DNA of 23,437 bases from Candidatus Colicola coprequi (GTDB taxonomy: Bacteria; Bacteroidota; Bacteroidia; Bacteroidales; Paludibacteraceae), in contig JAGHSR010000096.1 of NCBI GenBank assembly GCA_018065765.1, forward strand, positions 1-23,437. Reading direction: 5' to 3'. Both the position numbers and the translations under genes were made by a program. Position 1 is the stretch's first letter, and every line of letters starts with the position of its first letter. Of this stretch, positions 15,536-23,433 are shown piece by piece. The notes under the pieces are model-generated. The model did no database searches. It was not told the origin of the DNA and saw only the letters and a list, made by a program, of their open reading frames with translations.

Positions 15536-16785
15536 AAACAGTACTTGTCATAGGTTCCGGAGGACGTGAGCATGCCATCGTAGATGCCATAGCTCGCTCC
15601 TCTCAAGTGGGCACCATCTATTGTGCCCCGGGTAATGCCGGTATAGCACAGTTGGCACAAACAGTGGCTATTGCTGATACCGATTGTGTCGCCTTGCGCG
15701 ATTTTGCACTTAGTCACCATGTTGATCTAACCATCGTCGGACCCGAAGCTGCACTGGCAGCCGGAGTGGTGGATATGTTTCGCGCTGCCGGACTGACTAT
15801 CTTTGGTCATACAGCTGCGGCTACACGCATCGAGTCCAGCAAACAGTTTGCCAAACAACTCATGTCTGAGGCTGATGTCCCTACTGCCGCTTACCGTACA
15901 TTCTCCGATTACCATCAAGCCCTCGCCTACGTGCAGGCAGGCACGTTCCCGACGGTGCTCAAGTACGACGGACTCGCTGCCGGCAAAGGCGTCGTGGTGG
16001 CGGACTCGCTCGAACAGGCAGATACCGCGCTTCGCTCTATGCTACTTGACGAAGTATATGGTGAGGGAGAGGTCGTGATTGAGCAGTTCCTTACAGGACC
16101 CGAGTTCTCGTTTATGTGCTTTGTCTCCGGTGAGAATGTGTATCCTATGCCTCTGGCACAAGATCATAAGCGTGCCTATGACGACGACTTAGGACCCAAT
16201 ACAGGAGGGATGGGGGCCTATACCCCACTGCCTTTTATTACCGATGAAGACAGAGATTTTGCGCTGCGCCATATACTCCAACCGATAGCTAAGGTCATGG
16301 CACATCATGGATTACCTTTGTCCGGTGTGCTGTACGGCGGACTCATGAAAACACCGCAGGGAATCCAAGTCATTGAGTTCAACGCTCGCTTTGGAGACCC
16401 GGAAACCGAAGTGATTCTGCCCCTGCTCCGCTCGGATGCGTATGACCTCTTTTATGCCATTGCATCCGGCACAACACCCGAACCTCTTGTTTGGGATCAA
16501 CAGGCAGTGATAGGTGTCGTTTTGGCATCCAAGGGATATCCGGGCACCTATACCAAAGGAGCAACCATCTGTGGTGTAGAGTCTTTTCCGGGCAAGGTTT
16601 ACCACATGGGTACACGCCGCGAGGGGGAACGCCTTGTCACCAACGGCGGACGGGTCTTGATGTGCCTTCAGTCTGCCCACACACTCGCCGATGCCCGACA
16701 ACAACTGTATGCCGCCCTGACGACTATCCAATGCGACAACCTCTTCTGTCGCCACGATATCGCCCACTCCGCACTGAAAAACTGA
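15532..16785 (+). CDS. purD: phosphoribosylamine-glycine ligase
   Basis: It joins phosphoribosylamine, the unstable PurF product, to glycine with ATP. The 417 residues begin with VLVIGSGGREHA (G8-A15), then carry the ATP-grasp fold: SKQFAKQLM, KYDGLAAGKGVVV, GPEFSFMCF, QDHKRAYDDDLGPNTGGMGAY and FNARFGDPET at 283-292. Length is typical. The ATG overlaps the purN stop. It resembles the Firmicutes form. It follows purN directly, although it acts one step earlier in the pathway. Confidence 0.96.
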   Translation: MKTVLVIGSGGREHAIVDAIARSSQVGTIYCAPGNAGIAQLAQTVAIADTDCVALRDFALSHHVDLTIVGPEAALAAGVVDMFRAAGLTIFGHTAAATRIESSKQFAKQLMSEADVPTAAYRTFSDYHQALAYVQAGTFPTVLKYDGLAAGKGVVVADSLEQADTALRSMLLDEVYGEGEVVIEQFLTGPEFSFMCFVSGENVYPMPLAQDHKRAYDDDLGPNTGGMGAYTPLPFITDEDRDFALRHILQPIAKVMAHHGLPLSGVLYGGLMKTPQGIQVIEFNARFGDPETEVILPLLRSDAYDLFYAIASGTTPEPLVWDQQAVIGVVLASKGYPGTYTKGATICGVESFPGKVYHMGTRREGERLVTNGGRVLMCLQSAHTLADARQQLYAALTTIQCDNLFCRHDIAHSALKN

Positions 16786-16799
16786 TAAACTAACACGAT

Positions 16800-18092
16800 A
16801 TGATTGACCGTTACTCCCGCGCTCCAATGCGCAAAATTTGGACAGAAGAAAACAAGTTCCGTGCTTACTTGCAAGTCGAACTCTTATCCGCTGAGGCGTG
16901 GTCTACGCTTGGGGTCGTTCCTCCACAAGAGCTCGCCCTCCTGCGTGAAAAAGCCACTTTCTCCGTGCCACGCATACACGAAATAGAGGAATCTACCCAC
17001 CACGACGTAGTAGCATTCACGCGTACCGTGAGCGAATCGCTGGGCGAAGAGAAAAAATGGGTACACTATGGCCTCACCTCCACCGATGTGGTGGATACTG
17101 CCAACGGCTATTTGCTGCGGCAAGCCAATGATATCCTGCGTCAGGACATAGTCTCTTTTATGGCAGTCTTGTCACGCCGTGCCAACGAGTTCCGCTACAC
17201 ACCTGTCATAGGCCGCACACACGGGATGCACGCAGACATCTCCAGTTTTGGACTTAAATGGGCACTGTGGTACGAGATCATGCGCCGCAACTTGGAGCGT
17301 TTTGACTTCGCACGCAAGGGCGTTGAGGCGGGCAAACTATCCGGCGCTGTCGGCAACTATGCCAATATACCTCCACAGATTCAGGACTATGTCTGCTCCC
17401 ACTTAGGCATCGAGTCTGCCGCCATCGCAACACAAGTGCTGCAACGTGACCGGCACGCCTACTATATGAGCACGCTCTCCGTCATAGCTTCTTCGCTCGA
17501 GCAAATGGCTTTGGAAATTCGCAATATGCAGCGACAAGAAGTGCACGAGGTGGAAGAAGCGTTCAGCAAAGGACAAAAAGGCTCTTCAGCCATGCCGCAT
17601 AAGCGAAATCCGATTAGTAGCGAGAATATATGCGGTTGCGCACGAGTTATGCGTGGATATATGGTCACTGCCAACGAGAACGTGGCGCTGTGGCACGAAC
17701 GGGATATCTCCCATTCCTCCACCGAACGTATCATCTTGCCGGACGCTACGATGTTACTCGACTATATGCTGGCGCGTTTTGAAGGCATATTGAACAATCT
17801 GGTCGTTTATCCCGAGAATATGCTCCGCAATATAGGCATTACCCATGGAGCTATCTTTGCACAACGAGTGATGAACGCACTCATCGCCAAAGGATTGGTA
17901 CGCGAGGAGGCTTACGATAGAGTGCAACCTGTGGCTATGCAGACCTTGCAGCAGGGTGGCGAGATGATCGACCACCTCAAAGCATCACCCGCTATCACCG
18001 AGTACTTGACCGCACAGGAGATAGATGACTGCTTCACACTCGACTATTATATGAAGAATGTAGATTACATCTTCCAACAAATAGGTATCTGA
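16800..18092 (+). CDS. purB: adenylosuccinate lyase
   Basis: It cleaves fumarate from SAICAR and from adenylosuccinate, so it serves both IMP and AMP synthesis. The 430 residues start IDRYSRAPM, include STHHDVVAFTR, HYGLTSTDVVDTA, GRTHGMHAD, and the flexible signature loop GSSAMPHKRNPI with S262/S263. This is the Bacillus-type enzyme. The longer E. coli-like form, which I recall from Bacteroides, begins quite differently. It starts 14 nt after purD and ends the purE-purB block. A 35-nt gap holding the conserved leader element separates it from purA. Confidence 0.96.
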   Translation: MIDRYSRAPMRKIWTEENKFRAYLQVELLSAEAWSTLGVVPPQELALLREKATFSVPRIHEIEESTHHDVVAFTRTVSESLGEEKKWVHYGLTSTDVVDTANGYLLRQANDILRQDIVSFMAVLSRRANEFRYTPVIGRTHGMHADISSFGLKWALWYEIMRRNLERFDFARKGVEAGKLSGAVGNYANIPPQIQDYVCSHLGIESAAIATQVLQRDRHAYYMSTLSVIASSLEQMALEIRNMQRQEVHEVEEAFSKGQKGSSAMPHKRNPISSENICGCARVMRGYMVTANENVALWHERDISHSSTERIILPDATMLLDYMLARFEGILNNLVVYPENMLRNIGITHGAIFAQRVMNALIAKGLVREEAYDRVQPVAMQTLQQGGEMIDHLKASPAITEYLTAQEIDDCFTLDYYMKNVDYIFQQIGI

Positions 18093-18122
18093 ACATAAAA
18101 ACTAATTGATAGAACATACCTT
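18093..18122 (+). promoter_or_regulatory. 30-nt conserved leader element, copy 3 (before purA)
   Basis: It matches 149-178 before pyrC at 29 of 30 positions, the only change being T to G within the AATTKATAG core. It occupies nearly the whole purB-purA gap: it begins with the last base of the purB stop codon and ends 5 nt before the purA ATG. It contains no hairpin. Its location just before a start codon suggests a 5' UTR or operator role; that is inference. Confidence 0.55.
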
Positions 18123-18127
18123 GCATT

Positions 18128-19378
18128 ATGAAAAAGATTGACGTCGTTTTAGGTTTACAATGGGGCGACGAGGGCAAAGGCAAAATAGTGGATGTCCTCA
18201 CCCCTAACTACAACGTAGTAGCTCGTTTCCAAGGCGGACCCAATGCCGGACACTCCATTTGTTTCGGTAATCAGAGTTTCGTCTTACACACGGTTCCATC
18301 GGGTATTTTCCGTGCCGGTACATGCAATATCATCGGCAACGGAGTAGTCATCGACCCTATCATTCTCATGCAGGAAATCCGCGCCATCGAAGCGCTCGGT
18401 GTCAACGTGCGTGAAGGCTTGCAGATTGCCAAACGGGCTAATCTCATCCTGCCTACACACCGACTGCTGGACGCCGCTTCCGAACAGAAAAAGGGAGAAC
18501 ATAAAGTAGGCACTACCGGCAAGGGTATAGGTCCTGCTTATACCGACAAGATTGCCCGAAACGGACTCCGCGTCGGAGATATACTTCGCCCGGATTTCTT
18601 GGAACGCTACCACATACTCCGTGCTGCCCACTTGGATATGTTGGGCATCCGGTCTGTCGATGATTCCGAATGGCTCAATGCCGTAGAACAACTGCGACAG
18701 TTCGCCATCGTGGACAACGAAATAGTCATCCATCGCCTGATGGAGGACGACCGGTCTATTCTTGCTGAAGGAGCACAAGGGTCATTGTTGGACATTGACT
18801 TTGGTACTTATCCTTTTGTCACCTCTTCATCCACTTTGTGTGCCGGTGCATGCGTGGGACTGGGTACTGCACCTTGCCATATAGGACAAGTGTTCGGTAT
18901 CTTCAAGGCGTACTGTACACGTGTAGGTGCCGGACCGTTCCCTACGGAACTGTTCGATTCAACCGGCGAAACATTACGCCGAGTAGGGCATGAGTTTGGA
19001 GCTACTACCGGACGACCACGCCGCTGCGGATGGCTTGACTTGGTGGCACTCAAATATACGGTCATGATGAACGGTGTCACATCACTTATCATGATGAAAT
19101 GCGATGTGATGAACGAGTTTGATACCATCCGCGTCTGTGTCGGATACGAACTGAATGGACAGCCTATCGACTATTTCCCCTTTGAGGCTACCGACGATAT
19201 TCGCCCTGTTTATCGGGATTTCCCGGGTTGGAAATGCGATTTGAGTGACTGCCATTCCTACGACCAACTACCGCAACAGTTGCGTGATTACATCACTTTC
19301 ATCGAGACACAGACCCACACGCCTGTTTCCATCATCTCCATCGGTCCCGACCGCAACCAAACCATCTTCCGCAACTAA
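18128..19378 (+). CDS. purA: adenylosuccinate synthetase
   Basis: It condenses IMP with aspartate using GTP, the first step of the AMP branch; PurB completes it. The 416 residues show GLQWGDEGKGKIVD with catalytic D14, GGPNAGH with H42, GTTGKGIGPAYTDK, AEGAQGSLLDIDFGTYPFVTSS, and the GTP-site motif TTGRPRRCGWLD. Length and the STLCAGACVGLG segment fit Bacteroidales PurA as I recall. The start is the ATG at 18128, right after the conserved element. Its TAA is followed after 5 nt by a long heptamer array, so transcription into purF must cross that array. Confidence 0.97.
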   Translation: MKKIDVVLGLQWGDEGKGKIVDVLTPNYNVVARFQGGPNAGHSICFGNQSFVLHTVPSGIFRAGTCNIIGNGVVIDPIILMQEIRAIEALGVNVREGLQIAKRANLILPTHRLLDAASEQKKGEHKVGTTGKGIGPAYTDKIARNGLRVGDILRPDFLERYHILRAAHLDMLGIRSVDDSEWLNAVEQLRQFAIVDNEIVIHRLMEDDRSILAEGAQGSLLDIDFGTYPFVTSSSTLCAGACVGLGTAPCHIGQVFGIFKAYCTRVGAGPFPTELFDSTGETLRRVGHEFGATTGRPRRCGWLDLVALKYTVMMNGVTSLIMMKCDVMNEFDTIRVCVGYELNGQPIDYFPFEATDDIRPVYRDFPGWKCDLSDCHSYDQLPQQLRDYITFIETQTHTPVSIISIGPDRNQTIFRN

Positions 19379-19383
19379 TCCCC

Positions 19384-19509
19384 CATTCACCATTTTGCAT
19401 TTTGCATTTTGCATTTTGCATTTTGCATTCACCATTCTCCATTTTGCATTTTGCATTTTGCATTTTGCATTTTGCATTCACCAATCACCAATCACTAATC
19501 ACCATCAAT
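19384..19509 (+). repeat. heptamer array, 18 units, between purA and purF
   Basis: Eighteen 7-nt units follow without a phase break: CATTCAC, five CATTTTG, CATTCAC, CATTCTC, five CATTTTG, CATTCAC, two CAATCAC, TAATCAC, CATCAAT. The last unit overlaps the purF ATG (19508-19510), so the array itself forms the 5' UTR of purF. There is no other sequence in the 129-bp gap except five bases after the purA stop. Because the unit is not a multiple of three, any reading frame through it repeats every 21 nt, giving low-complexity spurious peptides. Confidence 0.9.
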
Positions 19510-19846
19510 GGAACCTCTCAAACACGAATGTGGCATAGCGATGATTTGTCTTCGCAAGCCCCTGGCTCATTTTCATGAGCAATACGGTTCTTGGACGTAT
19601 GCCCTCGACCAAATGTACTTGCTGCTCGAGAAGCAGCGCAACCGTGGTCAGGAAGGAGCAGGCGTAGCCTGTGTCAAACTTCATGCCGAACCCGGTGAGG
19701 ACTATATGTTCCGCGAACGGGCTGTAGGCTCAGGTGCCGTCACCGACATCTACGATGCCATCCACCACCAACTCGCACAGTTCACACACGACCAACGCAC
19801 AGATGTGGCGTTTGCGGAACACTCCATACCCTTTGCCGGCGAATGA
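19508..19846 (+). CDS. purF: amidophosphoribosyltransferase, N-terminal fragment ended by in-frame UGA
   Basis: PurF makes phosphoribosylamine from PRPP and glutamine, the committed purine step. This 112-residue piece has the N-terminal nucleophile C8 (KHECGIAM, with a short propeptide) and RNRGQEGAGVACVKL, FRERAVGSGAV of the glutaminase domain, then stops at TGA 19844-19846 after IPFAGE. The frame continues with one codon (TAC) and then an ATG into the rest of PurF, so a single stop codon interrupts an otherwise colinear gene. The homologues I recall read straight through (...GExYMGHLRYST). Possible explanations are a nonsense mutation, a sequencing error, readthrough, or a coupled two-chain PurF. 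Other genes here also end in TGA (pyrC, pyrK, pyrF, pyrE, purE), so UGA is a normal stop in this genome. Confidence 0.85.
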   Translation: MEPLKHECGIAMICLRKPLAHFHEQYGSWTYALDQMYLLLEKQRNRGQEGAGVACVKLHAEPGEDYMFRERAVGSGAVTDIYDAIHHQLAQFTHDQRTDVAFAEHSIPFAGE

Positions 19847-19849
19847 TAC

Positions 19850-21415
19850 ATGGGACACCTGCGCTACTCTACACACGGACGAACCGGCATGTCTTATGTG
19901 CACCCTTTCTTGAGACGTAACAACTGGAGTGCACGAAACCTGTGTATCTGTGGCAATTTCGGACTGACCAACGTGGAGCAGGTCTTTGACGAACTCACCG
20001 AGATAGGTCAGCACCCGCGTGTCAATACCGATACCTATATCCTGCTTGAGCAATTGGGACACCGACTCGACCGCGAGAGCGAACGCGTGTACAACATAGC
20101 CAAACAGAAGGGACTTACCGGACGCGACATCACCTCTTTCATCGAACACCATATCGATGTCAGTCATGTCCTCGAACAGGCTACCCGCATCTGGGACGGC
20201 GGATATGTGCTCTGCGGCATGACAGGAAGTGGCGAATCGTTTGTTATGCGCGACCCTTGGGGAATACGAACGGCGTTTTACTATACCGATGACGAAAAAG
20301 TAGTCATCGCTTCCGAACGCCCCGCCATCCAACATGTGTTCTGCTTGGAAACGATGGCGATACACGAACTCCTACCGGGACAGGCACTCATTATCGGCCA
20401 CGACGGCAACTATCGCTTGCAACAGATCTTGCCCGCCAAACCACAAACATCTGCTTGCGTGTTTGAGCGCATTTATTTCTCTCGAGGAACGGATGCTGAT
20501 ATCTATCAGGAACGCAAAAACTTAGGACACAACCTGCTGCAACCTGTGCTGCACGCCATCGATGACGACATCGAACACACCGTCTTCTCGTATATCCCCA
20601 ATACCGCTGTGGTGGCTTCCTATGGACTGAACGAAGCCTTTGATCGATATCTGGAAAACAAACATATCCAAGCCATCATGCAGTCCGAGCATAAACCTTC
20701 TGCGGAGGAACTGAGACGGATCTTAGGCAACCATATACGCCGCGAAAAAGTGGTGCTCAAGGATATCAAACTCCGCACTTTCATCACCGAAGGCAAGAGC
20801 CGCAACGGATTGGCTTCACATGTCTATGACATCACCTACGGCAGTATCACCCCCTATGTGGACAATCTCGTGGTCATCGACGACAGTATAGTACGGGGCA
20901 CTACCCTGCGGGAAAGTATCATTCGTATCTTAGACCGCCTGCACCCGCACAAACTGGTGGTGGTTTCTTCGGCTCCACAGGTTCGCTATCCGGATTACTA
21001 CGGCATCGATATGACATCGCTGGGAGAGTTCATCGCCTTCAGAACAGCTTTGGACCTGCTTCATCAGCAGGGTAGGGACGAACTGCTGGAAACAGTCTAT
21101 CAGCGCTGTCTGGCTCAACGCAATGTGCCGGACGAACAACTGGTCAACCATGTCAAGGCCATTTATGAGCCATTCACCGAAGCGCAAATCACCGCACGAA
21201 TGGCTGAACTGCTGTGTCCTCCCGATGTAAAGACGCCTGTGGAGATTGTGTTCCAAACTATGGAAGGTCTGCATCAGGCTTGTCCCAATCATCATGGTGA
21301 TTGGTATTTCCCCGGCAATCTCCCCACCGCCGGCGGACTTCGTCTGCTCAACGAAGCCTATATAGACTTTTATGAAAACAGCATTCAGCAATCACAAATA
21401 ACCAATAACAAATAA
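19850..21415 (+). CDS. purF: amidophosphoribosyltransferase, C-terminal fragment after the UGA
   Basis: This 521-residue frame begins MGHLRYSTHG, the middle of the PurF glutaminase domain, in the same frame as 19508-19846 and one codon after its TGA. It holds CGNFGLTN (glutaminase oxyanion region, 34-41), DPWGIR, FERIYFSRGTDADIY, and the PRPP loop VVIDDSIVRGTT at 341-352. It lacks the nucleophile cysteine, so alone it could at best be ammonia-dependent. Together with the upstream piece the gene spans 19508-21415 and about 635 codons, matching the long Bacteroidales form as I recall. The ATG placed right after the stop would allow stop-restart translation. No further stop or frameshift is seen, so any inactivation would be recent. 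Confidence 0.85.
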   Translation: MGHLRYSTHGRTGMSYVHPFLRRNNWSARNLCICGNFGLTNVEQVFDELTEIGQHPRVNTDTYILLEQLGHRLDRESERVYNIAKQKGLTGRDITSFIEHHIDVSHVLEQATRIWDGGYVLCGMTGSGESFVMRDPWGIRTAFYYTDDEKVVIASERPAIQHVFCLETMAIHELLPGQALIIGHDGNYRLQQILPAKPQTSACVFERIYFSRGTDADIYQERKNLGHNLLQPVLHAIDDDIEHTVFSYIPNTAVVASYGLNEAFDRYLENKHIQAIMQSEHKPSAEELRRILGNHIRREKVVLKDIKLRTFITEGKSRNGLASHVYDITYGSITPYVDNLVVIDDSIVRGTTLRESIIRILDRLHPHKLVVVSSAPQVRYPDYYGIDMTSLGEFIAFRTALDLLHQQGRDELLETVYQRCLAQRNVPDEQLVNHVKAIYEPFTEAQITARMAELLCPPDVKTPVEIVFQTMEGLHQACPNHHGDWYFPGNLPTAGGLRLLNEAYIDFYENSIQQSQITNNK

Positions 21416-21449
21416 CAAATCCCCCTCTATAGCAGCGCAGCGGTCCTAC

Positions 21450-21547
21450 CATTTTGCATTTTGCATTCAGCATTCAGCATTTTGCATTTTGCATTTTGCA
21501 TTCAGCATTTTGCATTTTGCATTTTGCATTCTCAACTCTCCATTCTC
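21450..21547 (+). repeat. heptamer array, 14 units, between purF and purC-folD
   Basis: Fourteen in-phase 7-nt units: two CATTTTG, two CATTCAG, three CATTTTG, CATTCAG, three CATTTTG, CATTCTC, AACTCTC, CATTCTC. It has the same unit and orientation as the array before purF, but its variants are CATTCAG instead of CATTCAC/CAATCAC. It fills most of the 155-bp gap. The preceding 21416-21449 has a C-rich stretch and AGCAGCGCAGCGGT of unknown role. The remaining 23 nt before the purC ATG contain an A8 run typical of Bacteroidota starts. Confidence 0.9.
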
Positions 21548-21570
21548 CATTTAAAAAAAACTTCACTCTT

Positions 21571-23433
21571 ATGTCCGCATTAACTTACACTCAATTTTCT
21601 TTTCCGCACCAAACATCCGTCTATAACGGCAAAGTGCGTGATGTTTATTTTCTTGCCGATAACCGCCTTGTCATGGTGGCTACTGATCGTATCTCGGCTT
21701 TTGATGTCATCTTGCCCAAAGGCATTCCCTATAAAGGGCAAATACTCAACCAAATAGCCGCCAAGTTCCTTGACGCAACGCAAGACATTGTCCCCAACTG
21801 GAAACTCGCTACACCCGACCCAATGGTTACGGTTGGACTGTGCTGCAAGGGGTATCCTGTCGAAATGATTGTGCGCGGTTATCTCTGCGGTTCCGCATGG
21901 AGGGCTTATAAAGCCGGCGTGCGCGAAATATGCGGTGTACAACTGCCAGAGGGCATGCGGGAGAACCAACAGTTCCCAACTCCTATTATCACTCCTACCA
22001 CCAAGGCCGAGATCGGTATGCACGACGAAGATATATCTCGCGAACAAATCATTGCGCGCGGACTCGTTCCTGCGGATGAATATGCTCAGTTGGAACAATA
22101 TTCGTTGGCACTGTTCGCCCGTGGACAACAAATCGCTGCAGAGCACGGACTCATTCTCGTCGATACCAAGTACGAGTTTGGTAAACACGACGGACAGATC
22201 CTGTTGATGGACGAAGTGCATACACCCGATTCCAGCCGCTATTTCTATGCCGAAGGATACAAAGAACGTTTTCTCAAGGGCGAACCGCAACGTCAGTTGT
22301 CTAAGGAGTTCGTGCGCGAATGGTTGATGGACAACGGCTTCCAAGGACGGACAGGACAAGTTGTGCCCGAGATGACTCCGGAGGTGGTACGCAGTATCAC
22401 CGAACGGTATATCGAACTCTACGAAGCCATTACGGGCGAGAAGTTCACTGTCGCTTCGGAGTATCATCCGCAGTCGCCTACTCCGGCTCAACGTATTGAA
22501 CAGAATGTGTTCACGTATCTGTCCACTTTGGAGGCACAGGACACCACTCAGCAACATGCCACTACTATTCTTGATGGCAAACTTTGCTCCGAGCATATCA
22601 AGTCTTCTTTGGTGATGCAAGTGAAGGAATTGCTATCGTCCGGCGCACGCGTCCCACATTTGGGAGTCATACAGGTTGGCAACAACCCTGCTTCCACCAC
22701 CTATGTCAACAACAAACACAATGCCTGCCTCTCTGTGGGGTTCCGCTCTACGGTGCTTCGTCTTCCCGATACTATATCCGAGAACGAATTGCTCCAACAA
22801 CTGGACGCGTGGAATCGAGATGACTCCATCGACGGCTATATCGTGCAACTGCCACTGCCTGACCATATTGATGAGCAGCGCATTATCTATGCCATAGACC
22901 CGCGCAAGGATGTAGATGGCTTCCACCCTGCTAATATCGGCAAGCTCTCGCTGTCGCTTGACGGACTCGCACCTGCTACTCCTACGGGGATTCTGACGAT
23001 GCTTCGTGAGTACAATATCCCCCTTGCCGGCAAACATTGTGTCATCATCGGACGAAGCAATATCGTAGGAAGACCCTTGGCGAATATACTCTCCGGACGT
23101 GGTGTTGATTGTACGGTCACCCTCTGCCACTCCCGCACGCAACACCTGCGTGAAATATGCCTAACGGCGGATATTATTGTTACGGCGATTGGTTCACCGA
23201 CTTTCCTCAAGTCGGATATGGTTCCCGAGGGGGCTGTGGTTATTGATGTGGGCATCAATCGTGTTCCGGCTGACAACGAACGTGGCTATCGCTTAGTGGG
23301 CGATGTCGATTATGATGAGGTAGCACCTCGCTGTTCGTTTATCACTCCTGTCCCTGGGGGTGTCGGTCCTATGACCATCACTTCCCTCCTGCAAAACACC
23401 CTCAAAGCCTACCACCAGCACAAATCCCTCTAA
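21571..23433 (+). CDS. purC-folD: SAICAR synthetase fused to methylene-THF dehydrogenase/cyclohydrolase
   Basis: This single 620-residue frame joins two complete enzymes. Residues 1-318 are PurC (adds aspartate to CAIR): VYNGKVRDVY at 17-26, ATDRISAFDV at 37-46, RGYLCGSAW at 102-110, LVDTKYEFG at 196-204, DEVHTPDSSRY at 214-224. After a short linker (about 319-331), residues 332-620 are FolD, which makes methenyl- then 10-formyl-tetrahydrofolate: YVNNK with catalytic K382, VQLPLP at 425-430, KDVDGFHP at 446-453, PATPTGI, IGRSNIVGRP at 493-502, and TPVPGGVGPMT at 592-602. The start is the ATG at 21571 (MSALTYTQFSF matches PurC N-termini). An upstream ATG at 21454 only adds peptide from the heptamer array. 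There is no stop or frameshift between the halves. PurC looks Bacteroidales-like. FolD supplies cofactor chemistry for PurN and PurH. Confidence 0.95.
   Translation: MSALTYTQFSFPHQTSVYNGKVRDVYFLADNRLVMVATDRISAFDVILPKGIPYKGQILNQIAAKFLDATQDIVPNWKLATPDPMVTVGLCCKGYPVEMIVRGYLCGSAWRAYKAGVREICGVQLPEGMRENQQFPTPIITPTTKAEIGMHDEDISREQIIARGLVPADEYAQLEQYSLALFARGQQIAAEHGLILVDTKYEFGKHDGQILLMDEVHTPDSSRYFYAEGYKERFLKGEPQRQLSKEFVREWLMDNGFQGRTGQVVPEMTPEVVRSITERYIELYEAITGEKFTVASEYHPQSPTPAQRIEQNVFTYLSTLEAQDTTQQHATTILDGKLCSEHIKSSLVMQVKELLSSGARVPHLGVIQVGNNPASTTYVNNKHNACLSVGFRSTVLRLPDTISENELLQQLDAWNRDDSIDGYIVQLPLPDHIDEQRIIYAIDPRKDVDGFHPANIGKLSLSLDGLAPATPTGILTMLREYNIPLAGKHCVIIGRSNIVGRPLANILSGRGVDCTVTLCHSRTQHLREICLTADIIVTAIGSPTFLKSDMVPEGAVVIDVGINRVPADNERGYRLVGDVDYDEVAPRCSFITPVPGGVGPMTITSLLQNTLKAYHQHKSL

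Noticed and set aside
19378..19509. CRISPR array in the purA-purF gap
   Set aside because: The repeat period is 7 nt with no spacers, so it is a tandem array.
19245..19538. 97-residue + strand frame across the purA end and the heptamer array, and its minus-strand counterpart 19268-19477
   Set aside because: Both are low-complexity products of the repeat and overlap purA in another frame.
19844..19910. UGA in purF as a selenocysteine codon
   Set aside because: No convincing SECIS-like hairpin follows within the expected distance; the best is a weak three-pair CGG/CCG stem. The position is not a known catalytic cysteine.
21454..21570. Extended N-terminus of PurC-FolD starting at ATG 21454
   Set aside because: The extra 39 residues are heptamer-array translation (FAFCILH repeated). 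The ATG at 21571 begins a normal PurC N-terminus.
21580..22620. 346-residue open frame on the minus strand inside purC
   Set aside because: It is antisense to a clearly recognisable PurC coding region and shows no family motif, so it is a shadow of high-GC third positions.
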